In this document: piece after piece, positions 25,180 through 33,428 of the stretch | Layout of the letters: each line of letters opens with the position of its first letter | Position numbering within the stretch: position 1 is the first letter of the stretch | Notes under the pieces: generated by a model | What the model was told of the DNA's origin: nothing | Seen by the model: only the letters and a program-made list of their open reading frames with translations | Database searches by the model: none | Program-made: the position numbers and the translations under genes | NCBI RefSeq assembly: GCF_013407835.1 | Contig: NZ_JACCBI010000001.1 | Location: 434,001-498,000, forward strand | Origin: Agromyces atrinae | GTDB taxonomy: Bacteria; Actinomycetota; Actinomycetes; Actinomycetales; Microbacteriaceae | Direction of reading: 5' to 3' | DNA length: 64,000 nucleotides

Positions 25180-25692
25180 GTGGGCGACAACGAGAACAGC
25201 GAAGCCGTCGGCGGCGCCGACGAGTCCGATCTGACGGGCGCGCACTCCGTGCTGTCATCAGGCGGTCCCGATACGACGCTGGGCTTCAGCCGTGAGGCTG
25301 CTGCGCAGCTCGCGGCCATCGATGCCGGAATCTCTGCCGAGGAGCAGGAGGCCATCGCGGCCCTGCCGACCGGTTCGGCGCTCCTGATCGCCCGCCGCGG
25401 TCCGGGTGCGGGTTCGCGCTTCCTCCTCGACACCGACGTCACGACCGTGGGTCGTCACCCGAACGCCGACATCTTCCTCGACGACGTGACGGTCTCGCGC
25501 AAGCACGCCGAGTTCCACCGTCACGGCACCGCGTTCGAGGTCCGCGACCTCACGTCGCTGAACGGCACCTACTTCGACGGGGTCCGTATCGACACCGCCC
25601 TCCTGAGCGACGGCGCCGAGGTCCAGGTCGGCAAGTTCCGACTCACCTTCTACGCCTCGCGGCACGACCTGGCAGTGCAGGCGAGCGAATAG
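25180..25692 (+). CDS. garA: FHA-domain signalling protein (GarA/OdhI-like)
   Basis: A 170-residue protein. The FHA domain, about residues 65-160, has VGRHPNADIFLDDVTVSRKH (Gly-Arg, Ser and His of the phosphothreonine pocket) and LTSLNGTYFDG (Asn). It matches GarA of Mycobacterium and OdhI of Corynebacterium, which bind 2-oxoglutarate dehydrogenase and glutamate enzymes until an N-terminal Thr pair is phosphorylated by Ser/Thr kinases. Here the pair is kept at about T32-T33, but the flanks read PDTTLGF rather than ETTSVF. The GTG start has an AGGAGG ribosome site. Its TAG shares a base with ftsR. Confidence 0.9.
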   Translation: MGDNENSEAVGGADESDLTGAHSVLSSGGPDTTLGFSREAAAQLAAIDAGISAEEQEAIAALPTGSALLIARRGPGAGSRFLLDTDVTTVGRHPNADIFLDDVTVSRKHAEFHRHGTAFEVRDLTSLNGTYFDGVRIDTALLSDGAEVQVGKFRLTFYASRHDLAVQASE

Positions 25693-26381
25693 TGGCGGGT
25701 GCCGCTGCCGAATCCCGCGGCCACGCGCCCCTTCTGAGCATCGGACAGGTGCTCGCCCGGTTGAGCCCGGATTACCCCGAGCTCACGCCGTCGAAACTGC
25801 GCTTCCTCGAGGAGCAGGGCCTCATCACGCCGGCGCGCACCGAATCGGGCTACCGCAAGTTCTGCGAGGCCGACCTCGAACGGCTACGACTCATCCTGTC
25901 GCTCCAGCGTGACCACTACCTTCCGCTCAAGGTCATCCGTGCCTACGTCACCGACCTCGACGCGGGTCGCAACCCCGCCTTCCCGGGCCAGGTGCAGGGT
26001 GCGAGCATGCTCGGCGTCGGCCGACGGATGCCGCGCGAGGAGCTCCTCCGCGAGGCCGGAGCGTCGGCGAGCCTCCTCGACGAGGCCGTCGCCGCGTCGC
26101 TCATCGTGCCCGCCGATGCGTACAACGACGATGCACTCGCGGTACTGCAGGCGCTCGTCGGGCTTCGTCGTGCAGGGATCGAACCGCGTCACCTGCGCGG
26201 ACTCCGGGCGGCGGCCGATCGTGAATCGGCTCTCATCTCCGCGGCGCTCGCACCCGCACTGCGCAGGCGTGAGGCGTCGAGCAAGGCGAGCGCGACCGAG
26301 CGCGGTCTCGAGATCGCCGGTCAGCTCGAGACGGTCCGATCGAGCCTCATCCGGGGCGCGATCGGTCGACTCGCACGATGA
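25692..26381 (+). CDS. ftsR: MerR-type regulator FtsR
   Basis: A 229-residue protein with an N-terminal MerR helix-turn-helix: LLSIGQVLARLSPDYPELTPSKLRFLEEQGLITPARTESGYRKF. This matches Rv1828 of Mycobacterium and FtsR of Corynebacterium, which activates ftsZ and links cell division to growth. The rest is a helical dimer and effector-like part of unknown ligand. The GTG overlaps the garA stop by one base, the conserved garA-merR arrangement. The target gene ftsZ is at 58596 in the same window, with an unusual AT-rich leader. Confidence 0.85.
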   Translation: MAGAAAESRGHAPLLSIGQVLARLSPDYPELTPSKLRFLEEQGLITPARTESGYRKFCEADLERLRLILSLQRDHYLPLKVIRAYVTDLDAGRNPAFPGQVQGASMLGVGRRMPREELLREAGASASLLDEAVAASLIVPADAYNDDALAVLQALVGLRRAGIEPRHLRGLRAAADRESALISAALAPALRRREASSKASATERGLEIAGQLETVRSSLIRGAIGRLAR

Positions 26382-26510
26382 GCATCGCGACACGCCGAGA
26401 CGTTCGGCCCGATGTGATTGATCGGCCCTCGTGGCCTCGATAGCGTGGACCTTGCGCCGCACGGCGTCGATTCCACCGACACGGTGGCGCAACTACAGAA
26501 GGGCGGCCGC

Positions 26511-27062
26511 ATGAGTGAGCTCAGCCAGAGTGACGGGGCGTACGACCTCGGACTGCTGTTCACCGACGGCATGCCCGAAATGGACGACGCGTCGGGCTAC
26601 CGCGGCGCCGTCGCCGCTCGTGCCGCGGGCATCAGCTACCGCCAGCTCGACTACTGGGCACGCACCGAGCTCGTCGAGCCCACCGTGCGCGGCGCATCGG
26701 GTTCGGGCACGCAGCGCCTGTACGGCTTCCGCGACATCCTCGTCCTCAAGCTCGTGAAGAGACTGCTCGATACCGGCATCTCGCTCCAGCAGATCCGCAT
26801 CGCGGTCAACCAGCTGCGCGAGGCAGGGATCAGCGACCTCGCCCAGACGACCCTCATGAGCGACGGTGCGAGCGTCTACCTCTGCACCTCGAACGACGAG
26901 GTCATCGACCTCGTCAGCCGCGGCCAGGGCGTCTTCGGCATCGCCGTCGGCAAGGTCTTGCGCGAGGTCGAGACGAGTCTCGTCGAGCTCGACACGCAGA
27001 CCGTCGACCCGCTCGACGAACTCGCCGCCCGTCGCACGACGAAGACCAAGAAGATCTCCTAG
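26511..27062 (+). CDS. Second MerR-family regulator (Rv1830-like)
   Basis: A 183-residue protein. The DNA-binding part is GYRGAVAARAAGISYRQLDYWARTELVEPTVRGASGSGTQRLYGFRDI, a MerR domain in which the usual YY dipeptide is replaced by LDYW. Next is a helical coil and DLVSRGQGVFGIAVGKVLREVE. It corresponds to the merR two genes downstream of garA in Mycobacterium (Rv1830), a regulator of ill-defined targets. The ATG at 26511 has AGAAGGGCGG upstream; the longer open frame starting at 26418 is likely leader. A hairpin terminator follows the stop. Confidence 0.83.
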   Translation: MSELSQSDGAYDLGLLFTDGMPEMDDASGYRGAVAARAAGISYRQLDYWARTELVEPTVRGASGSGTQRLYGFRDILVLKLVKRLLDTGISLQQIRIAVNQLREAGISDLAQTTLMSDGASVYLCTSNDEVIDLVSRGQGVFGIAVGKVLREVETSLVELDTQTVDPLDELAARRTTKTKKIS

Positions 27063-27082
27063 CCTCACGGGCTCACGCGCTC

Positions 27083-27110
27083 GCTCCGGTCCTGCTCGGC
27101 AGGCCGGAGC
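27083..27110 (+). terminator. Rho-independent-like terminator after the MerR gene
   Basis: GCTCCGG, a bulged T, then CCTGC pair with GCAGG and CCGGAGC around a TCG loop. A T-rich GTTCCTCGTTT follows. It ends the garA-ftsR-merR transcript and lies before the convergent parA-like gene. Confidence 0.75.
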
Positions 27111-27150
27111 GTTCCTCGTTTCGGAGGTTCTGCTCGGCGGGAAGCCGTCC

Positions 27151-27960
27151 TCAGCCCTGCTGGGCGTACTCGCCGATGCGGGCGGTGCGCAGCACGCGGT
27201 CGAGCAGCTGGTCGAAGTGACGTGCCATCTCTTCCGCGCTCTCGCCGGGCCACATGTGCAGCGGCTTGGCGGCGCCCTGCGCCTGCTGGAGCGACGTGCG
27301 CTCCGGAAGTTGGGGGGAGAGCACGAGGGGCCCGAACATGTCGCGCAGTTCCTTGATGCGGAACTGGTGCTCGAGGGACTGCACGCGTGCTCGGTTCACG
27401 ATGATGCCGAGGGGCTGCAGGCGCGGCGAGAGTCCGCGGCGGATCTCCTCGATCGCGCGGAGGGCACGGTCGGCTGCCGCGACGGAGAACAGGCCGGGCT
27501 CGGTGACGACGGCGACGCGATCGCTCGCGGCCCACGCCGTGCGCGTGAGCGCGTTGAGCGAGGGGGCGCAGTCGATGAGGACGAGCTCGTAGTCGGCCTC
27601 GACATTGGCGAGGGCCTCTTCGAGCTTCCAGATGTCGCGGATCGACGGGTGCGGTCCATCGAAGTTGATGGCCGACGGGCTGCCGATCATGACGTCGATG
27701 GTGGAGCCCGGGGTCGTCAAGGCCCAGCCGCTCGGCGCGATGGCCGATCGGACGATCTTCTCCTTCGGAGACGCGAGGACGTCGGCGACATTCAAATGAC
27801 CGGCGACGGAGATATCCATTCCGGTCGAGACATCCGATTGCGGGTCGAGATCGACGACGAGTGTACGGATGCCCCGGGAGAACGCCGCTGACGCCAGTCC
27901 GAGGGTGACGGTGGTCTTACCGACCCCGCCCTTGAGGGAGCTGACGCTGAGTACGTGCAC
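27151..27960 (-). CDS. ParA-family ATPase
   Basis: A 269-residue ATPase. The deviant Walker A is KGGVGKTT at about residues 10-17, followed by VVDLDPQSDVSTGMD (Walker A prime) and VLIDCAPSLNALT (Walker B). ParA relatives move or position cargo by nucleotide-driven DNA or surface binding. No parB or parS-like repeat lies near, so it is an orphan ParA rather than the chromosome segregation pair. The GTG at 27960 is the best start since it gives MHVLSVSSLKGG. A very long antisense frame over pyc shares this C-terminus and is not real. Confidence 0.84.
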   Translation of the reverse strand: MHVLSVSSLKGGVGKTTVTLGLASAAFSRGIRTLVVDLDPQSDVSTGMDISVAGHLNVADVLASPKEKIVRSAIAPSGWALTTPGSTIDVMIGSPSAINFDGPHPSIRDIWKLEEALANVEADYELVLIDCAPSLNALTRTAWAASDRVAVVTEPGLFSVAAADRALRAIEEIRRGLSPRLQPLGIIVNRARVQSLEHQFRIKELRDMFGPLVLSPQLPERTSLQQAQGAAKPLHMWPGESAEEMARHFDQLLDRVLRTARIGEYAQQG

Positions 27961-27981
27961 GAAGAGACACGTTACCTTCAC

Positions 27982-27987
27982 TAGTCT
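27982..27987 (+). promoter_or_regulatory. Candidate -10 of the pyc promoter
   Basis: TAGTCT lies 48 bases before the pyc ATG in the 75-base divergent gap between parA-like and pyc. The gap also has GAAC/GTTC half-sites around CTAAAC. A -35 is not clear. Confidence 0.35.
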
Positions 27988-28035
27988 GGGAGAACCTAAA
28001 CGTTCGCTGTGCGCCGTGCTACTCGGAAGGACGCC

Positions 28036-31000
28036 ATGTTCACGAAGATCCTCGTTGCCAATCGCGGTGAAATCGCTATTCGCGCATTTCGTGCCGCCTA
28101 TGAGCTGGGAGCGAAGACCGTCGCCGTCTTCCCCTATGAGGATCGGAACTCGCTCCACCGGCTGAAAGCCGATGAGGCCTACGAGATCGGCGAGCCCGGT
28201 CACCCGGTGCGCGCGTACCTCGACGTCTCGGAGATCATCCGCGTCGCCAAGGAGAGCGGCGCCGACGCGATCTACCCGGGTTACGGCTTCCTCTCCGAAA
28301 ACCCCGAGCTCGCTCAGGCCGCGCGCGACGCGGGCATCGTCTTCATCGGTCCGCCGAAGGAAGTCCTCGAGATGGCCGGCAACAAGGTCACCGCGAAGGA
28401 GCACGCGATCGCCGCCGGCGTCCCCGTGCTCGGATCGACGCCGCCGTCGCGCGACATCGACCTGCTCATCAGCCAGGCCGACGAGATCGGGTTCCCGATC
28501 TTCGCCAAGGCCGTCGCCGGTGGCGGCGGGCGCGGCATGCGCCGCGTCAACACGAAGGACGAGCTGCGCCCCGCGCTCGAAGAGGCGATGCGCGAGGCCG
28601 ACAGCGCCTTCGGCGACGCGACGATGTTCCTCGAGCAGGCCGTCCTCCGCCCTCGCCACATCGAAGTTCAGATCCTCGCCGACGCCGAGGGCGGAACGGT
28701 GCACCTCTTCGAGCGCGACTGCTCCGTGCAGCGCCGCCACCAGAAGGTCATCGAGATCGCGCCCGCCCCGAACCTCTCCGACGAGGTGCGTCAGCGGCTC
28801 TACAGCGACGCCGTCGCGTTCGCGAAGTCGATCAACTACGTCAATGCGGGAACCGTCGAGTTCCTCCTCGACACCGCGGGGGAGCGTGCCGGCGAGCACG
28901 TCTTCATCGAGATGAACCCGCGCATCCAGGTCGAGCACACCGTCACCGAAGAAGTGACCGACGTCGACCTCGTCGTCTCGCAGATGCGCATCGCGGCGGG
29001 CGAGAGCCTCGCCGACCTCGGTCTCGAGCAGGAGAACATCCGTCTGCGCGGCGCAGCCCTCCAGTGCCGCATCACGACGGAGGACCCGATGGCGGGCTTC
29101 CGGCCCGACACCGGCAAGATCACGACCTACCGCTCGCCCGGTGGTGCGGGTGTCCGTCTCGACGGCGGAACCATCAACCCGGGTGCGCAGATCAGCCCCC
29201 ACTTCGACTCGATGCTCGCGAAGCTCACGTGCCGCGGCCGTGACTACGCGACCGCCGTGCAGCGCGCCAAGCGCGCCCTCGCCGAGTTCCGCATCCGCGG
29301 TGTCGCGACGAACGTCTCGTTCCTGCAGGCCGTGCTCGACGACCCGGCGTTCGAGGCGGGCGACCTCTCGACGTCGTTCATCGACGAGCGTCCCGGTCTC
29401 CTGAAGGGCCGCGAGTCGAAGGACCGCGGAACCAAGATCCTCAACTGGCTCGCCGACGTGACGGTCAACCAGCCGAACGGCAAGGCCCCGACGACGGTGC
29501 GCCCCGGCGACAAGCTGCCGAACATCGACGTGTCGACCCCGGCGCCCGACGGCTCGCGTCAGCGTCTGCTCGAACTCGGCCCCGTGGGCTTCGCCGCCGC
29601 TCTTCGCGCGCAGACCCCCCTCGCGGTGACCGACACGACGTTCCGCGACGCTCACCAGTCGCTGCTCGCCACCCGTGTGCGCACACGCGACCTCGTCGCG
29701 GTCGCCCCCTACGTCGCACGGATGACGCCCGAGCTGCTCTCGGTCGAGGCCTGGGGCGGTGCGACGTACGACGTCGCCCTCCGCTTCCTCGGCGAAGACC
29801 CGTGGGAGCGCCTCGCGGCCCTCCGCGAGGCCCTGCCGAACATCAACATCCAGATGCTCCTGCGCGGCCGCAACACGGTCGGCTACACGCCGTACCCGAC
29901 GCAGGTGACCGATGCGTTCGTGCGCGAGGCCCAAGAGACCGGCATCGACATCTTCCGCATCTTCGACGCGCTCAACGACGTGTCGCAGATGCGCCCCGCG
30001 ATCGACTCCGTGCTCGACACGGGCGCCGCGATCGCCGAGGTCGCCCTCTGCTACACGGGTGACCTGCTCGACCCCGCCGAAGACCTGTACACGCTCGACT
30101 ACTACCTGCGCCTCGCGGAGCAGATCGTCGAGTCGGGTGCGCACATCCTCGCGATCAAGGACATGGCGGGTCTTCTCCGGCCCGCGGCCGCCGAGAAGCT
30201 CGTCGGCGCCCTGCGTGAGCGCTTCGACGTGCCCGTGCACGTCCACACCCACGACACCGCTGGCGGTCAGCTCGCGACGCTCCTCGCGGCGAGCCGTGCC
30301 GGTGCGGATGCCGTGGATGTGGCCAGCGCACCGATGGCGGGCACGACGAGCCAGCCCTCGGCATCGTCGCTCGTCGCGGCCCTCGCCCACACCGAGCGCG
30401 ACACCGGTATCTCCCTCGCGGCGATCAGCGACCTTGAGCCCTACTGGGAGGCCGTGCGCCGCACCTACAAGCCGTTCGAGTCGGGACTGCCGGGGCCGAC
30501 AGGCCGCGTCTACAACCACGAGATCCCGGGCGGACAACTGTCGAACCTGCGCCAGCAGGCGATCGCCCTCGGCCTCGCCGACGACTTCGAGCGCATCGAA
30601 GACCTCTACGCGGCCGCCGATCGCATCCTCGGGCGCGTCCCGAAGGTCACTCCCTCGTCGAAGGTCGTGGGCGACCTCGCCCTCCACCTCGCCGCCGTCA
30701 AGGCCGACCCGGCCGACTTCGCCGAGAACCCGCAGAACTACGACATCCCCGATTCGGTCGTCGGCTTCATGGCCGGCGAGCTCGGCGATCTGCCGGGCGG
30801 GTGGCCCGAGCCCTTCCGCACGAAGGTGCTCGCGGGCCGCGACGTCCGCGTCGGTGTCGCCGAGCTGAGCCCGGAGGACGTCGCCGCTCTCGAGTCCGAC
30901 AGCGAGACCCGACGCTCGACGCTCAACCGTCTGCTCTTCCCGGCGCCCACGCGTCAGTTCGAGCAGATCCGTGAGCTCTTCGGCGACCTGTCGATGGTCG

Positions 31001-31440
31001 AGACGAGCGACTACCTCTACGGCCTCACGCAGGCGTCGGAGCACGTCGTCGAGATCGAGAAGGGCGTGAAGCTCTACGTCGGTCTCGAGGCGATCGGTGA
31101 AGCCGACGAGAAGGGCATGCGCACCGTCATGTCGATCCTCAACGGTCAGCTCCGTCCGGTGTTCGTGCGCGATCGGGGCATCACCGTCGAGTCGAAGGCC
31201 GCAGAGAAGGCGGACGCCTCGCAGCCCGGCCAGGTCGCCGCTCCGTTCTCGGGCGTCGTGACGCTCCAGGTCGAGGTCGGTGCCGAGGTCGCCGCAGGAC
31301 AGGCCGTCGCGTCGATCGAAGCGATGAAGATGGAAGCCGCGATCACCTCGCCCGTCGCGGGTGTCGTCGAGCGGCTCGCCGTGCCCCCGACCCAGCAGGT
31401 CGAGGCCGGAGACCTGCTCGTCGTGGTGCGTCCGCGCTAG
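28036..31440 (+). CDS. pyc: Pyruvate carboxylase
   Basis: A 1134-residue single-chain biotin enzyme that carboxylates pyruvate to oxaloacetate. Order of parts: biotin carboxylase about 1-450 (KILVANRGEIAIR; ATP-grasp loop GGGGRGMRR; EMNPRIQVEHTVTEEVT), carboxyltransferase about 530-800 (TDTTFRDAHQSLLATRVR; EAWGGATYDVALRF; IKDMAGLLRP with the metal and carbamylated lysine site), and a biotinyl domain ending with EAMKMEA, Lys at about 1098. The ATG at 28036 follows GGAAGG. The family length is about 1130-1150, so it is complete. It feeds oxaloacetate into the TCA cycle. Confidence 0.97.
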   Translation: MFTKILVANRGEIAIRAFRAAYELGAKTVAVFPYEDRNSLHRLKADEAYEIGEPGHPVRAYLDVSEIIRVAKESGADAIYPGYGFLSENPELAQAARDAGIVFIGPPKEVLEMAGNKVTAKEHAIAAGVPVLGSTPPSRDIDLLISQADEIGFPIFAKAVAGGGGRGMRRVNTKDELRPALEEAMREADSAFGDATMFLEQAVLRPRHIEVQILADAEGGTVHLFERDCSVQRRHQKVIEIAPAPNLSDEVRQRLYSDAVAFAKSINYVNAGTVEFLLDTAGERAGEHVFIEMNPRIQVEHTVTEEVTDVDLVVSQMRIAAGESLADLGLEQENIRLRGAALQCRITTEDPMAGFRPDTGKITTYRSPGGAGVRLDGGTINPGAQISPHFDSMLAKLTCRGRDYATAVQRAKRALAEFRIRGVATNVSFLQAVLDDPAFEAGDLSTSFIDERPGLLKGRESKDRGTKILNWLADVTVNQPNGKAPTTVRPGDKLPNIDVSTPAPDGSRQRLLELGPVGFAAALRAQTPLAVTDTTFRDAHQSLLATRVRTRDLVAVAPYVARMTPELLSVEAWGGATYDVALRFLGEDPWERLAALREALPNINIQMLLRGRNTVGYTPYPTQVTDAFVREAQETGIDIFRIFDALNDVSQMRPAIDSVLDTGAAIAEVALCYTGDLLDPAEDLYTLDYYLRLAEQIVESGAHILAIKDMAGLLRPAAAEKLVGALRERFDVPVHVHTHDTAGGQLATLLAASRAGADAVDVASAPMAGTTSQPSASSLVAALAHTERDTGISLAAISDLEPYWEAVRRTYKPFESGLPGPTGRVYNHEIPGGQLSNLRQQAIALGLADDFERIEDLYAAADRILGRVPKVTPSSKVVGDLALHLAAVKADPADFAENPQNYDIPDSVVGFMAGELGDLPGGWPEPFRTKVLAGRDVRVGVAELSPEDVAALESDSETRRSTLNRLLFPAPTRQFEQIRELFGDLSMVETSDYLYGLTQASEHVVEIEKGVKLYVGLEAIGEADEKGMRTVMSILNGQLRPVFVRDRGITVESKAAEKADASQPGQVAAPFSGVVTLQVEVGAEVAAGQAVASIEAMKMEAAITSPVAGVVERLAVPPTQQVEAGDLLVVVRPR

Positions 31441-31484
31441 AATTCACGCGGATCCCTGCCGGGTCCCGCACCGAAGGGGTCACC

Positions 31485-32840
31485 GTGGCTGAGCGACAGA
31501 GCGACAAAGACGACGGCGCACTCGCGACCGCGGGTGCCGATGAGTACGTCGGAGAGCTTCCGACGCGAACCGGGGCGCATCTCGCCCAGGATCTGCCGGA
31601 GAGCCTGACGATCCAGGTCGACCTGCCGCCGGCCGAGCGCGAGGTGCCGGCCGACGAGGTCGCCGTGGCGATCGACGACGTCGCGATCAACCCCGTCGCC
31701 ATCGACGGCGCGACGTCGTCGACGCAGTCGATCGAGCTCGCGACGCCGGTCGTCGCACGCAGCACGTACCGGCAGTCGGCCGCCGACTCGTCGCCGTACG
31801 GCGCGCTCCTCGCCGCCGACCGCGAGCCGCGGCGGGCGGGGTCCCGCGTCACCTCGGTCGACGTCGACGTCCCCGCGGGAAGCCTCACGCCCGCGGGTGC
31901 CGAGGGGAGCGACGCCCTCACGGCCGAGCGCCTCATCGAGCAGTCGCGCACGACGCGGCCCGCGCCGACGGGCGGCTGGAACCGGTTCGTCTATTCGGCG
32001 ACGCTCAAGACCGTGAACCTCGGCGATTCGCCGAAGACCCTCGCGAAGCGCGAGCTCGATGCACGCATCCGTCGGCGGTTCGAGGGCGGAGCCCGCTTCG
32101 TCCCCGTCCTGACCCGCAAGGGCGGCGTCGGCAAGACGACCATCACGACTCTGCTCGGCATGGCGCTGGCCGACGCGCGCGACGACCGTATCGTCGCCGT
32201 CGATGCGAATCCCGACCGGGGGACCCTCGCCGAGCGCGTCGATCGTCAGACCCGGGCGACCGTGCGCGACGTCGTGGCCAAAGCAGGGTCGATCGGCGGC
32301 TTCACCGACTTCTCGGCGTACGTCTCTCGCGATGAGACCCGACTCGACATCCTCGCGTCGGACCCCGACCCGCACCTGTCGGAGGCCTTCGACGCCGATG
32401 ACTACAACGTCGTCGCCTCGCTCGCCGCGCGTTACTACTCGATCGTCCTCACCGACTGCGGCACGGGAATCGTGCACTCGGTCATGCGAGCGACCCTCGA
32501 GCGCGCCGACTCGGTCGTCATCGTCTCGGGCGGAAGCGTCGACGAGGCGCGTCTCGCGTCGGAGACCCTGACGTGGCTCGAGGCCAACGGCTTCGAACAC
32601 CTCGTCTCGAACGCGATCGTCGCGATCAACCTCGCCACCCAGGGAACGCACCTCGTCAAGGTCGATGAGATCGAGGCGCACTTCCAGTCGCGCGTGCGCG
32701 AGATCGTGCGCATTCCCTACGACCCTCAACTCGCGGCCGGATCGGTCGTGCACTGGGATCGCCTGCGGCCGGTCACGCGGCACTCGGCGCGAGAGCTCGC
32801 GGCTCTCGTTATCGAGGGCATCCCCGTCGAACAAGCCTGA
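31485..32840 (+). CDS. MinD/ParA-like ATPase with a long disordered N-terminus
   Basis: A 451-residue protein. About 190 N-terminal residues are acidic, Ala/Thr/Ser-rich and probably disordered. The C-terminal part is a ParA/MinD-type ATPase with KGGVGKTT at about residues 212-219, VAVDANPDRGTLAE and IVLTDCGTG. This architecture resembles MinD-like ATPases such as EspI of ESX-secretion loci, but no other secretion gene is present. Function is unknown; a membrane or DNA positioning role is inferred from the family. It begins with a GTG 45 bases after pyc, and def is 31 bases downstream. Confidence 0.75.
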   Translation: MAERQSDKDDGALATAGADEYVGELPTRTGAHLAQDLPESLTIQVDLPPAEREVPADEVAVAIDDVAINPVAIDGATSSTQSIELATPVVARSTYRQSAADSSPYGALLAADREPRRAGSRVTSVDVDVPAGSLTPAGAEGSDALTAERLIEQSRTTRPAPTGGWNRFVYSATLKTVNLGDSPKTLAKRELDARIRRRFEGGARFVPVLTRKGGVGKTTITTLLGMALADARDDRIVAVDANPDRGTLAERVDRQTRATVRDVVAKAGSIGGFTDFSAYVSRDETRLDILASDPDPHLSEAFDADDYNVVASLAARYYSIVLTDCGTGIVHSVMRATLERADSVVIVSGGSVDEARLASETLTWLEANGFEHLVSNAIVAINLATQGTHLVKVDEIEAHFQSRVREIVRIPYDPQLAAGSVVHWDRLRPVTRHSARELAALVIEGIPVEQA

Positions 32841-32870
32841 CCCCCGCGCGGAAGGACCCGTCACACCAGC

Positions 32871-33362
32871 ATGCCCGAACGCCCGATCCGTCTCTTCGGA
32901 GACCCCGTTCTGAAGTCAGCCACCGAGCACATCGACGTCATCGACGACCGCGTCCGCGGCCTCGTCGCCGACCTCCTCGACAGCGTGCGTCTTCCCGGTC
33001 GGGCCGGTGTCGCGGCCACGCAGATCGGCGTGGGGCTCCGCGCGTTCAGCTACAACGTCGACGGCGTCGTGGGCTACATCCTGAACCCCGAGATCGTCGA
33101 GGTCTCGGGCGAGAAGGAGCTCGTCGACGAAGGCTGCCTGTCGGTGCCGGGTCTCTGGCACCCGACGCCGCGCTATCCCTTCGCGCGCGTGCGCGGAATC
33201 GACCTCGACGGCGAGGAGATCGAGCTCTCCGGCACGGGCCTCATGGCGCAGGCTCTGCAGCACGAGACCGATCACCTCGACGGCATCCTCTACCTCGACC
33301 GCCTCGAGAAGGGCGAGCGCCGAACGGCGATGCGCCTCGTCCGAGAGTCGGACTGGTTCTGA
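32871..33362 (+). CDS. def: Peptide deformylase
   Basis: Removes the formyl group from nascent protein N-termini. The 163-residue metalloenzyme has all three motifs: GVAATQIG (the GxGxAAxQ motif, with R in the first position), EGCLSVPG with the metal cysteine, and QHETDHLDG with the HExxH metal histidines and catalytic glutamate. ATG at 32871. It follows the MinD-like gene and ends at a strong bidirectional terminator facing fadD. This copy has a C-terminal extension of normal length. Confidence 0.95.
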   Translation: MPERPIRLFGDPVLKSATEHIDVIDDRVRGLVADLLDSVRLPGRAGVAATQIGVGLRAFSYNVDGVVGYILNPEIVEVSGEKELVDEGCLSVPGLWHPTPRYPFARVRGIDLDGEEIELSGTGLMAQALQHETDHLDGILYLDRLEKGERRTAMRLVRESDWF

Positions 33363-33381
33363 CCTGGCCCCACGGCTGAAC

Positions 33382-33422
33382 GACGAACGCCCCCGGAATC
33401 GATGATTCCGGGGGCGTTCGTC
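33382..33422. terminator. Bidirectional terminator between def and the acyl-CoA ligase gene
   Basis: A perfect 19-base stem with a 3-base GAT loop, the strongest hairpin in the window. It contains GAACGCCCCCGGAATC and its complement. Stops of the convergent genes lie 20 and 7 bases outside it. Confidence 0.85.
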
Positions 33423-33428
33423 TGATGC

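Noticed and set aside
27151..27960. ParA-like gene as the chromosome segregation parA
   Set aside because: No parB, parS-like palindrome or other origin genes (gidB, rnpA, rpmH) are nearby.
27151..31044. 1297-codon open frame antisense to pyc, joined to the ParA-like gene
   Set aside because: Only the last 269 codons have family features. The rest mirrors pyc codons in a high-GC genome, and pyc is complete on the other strand.
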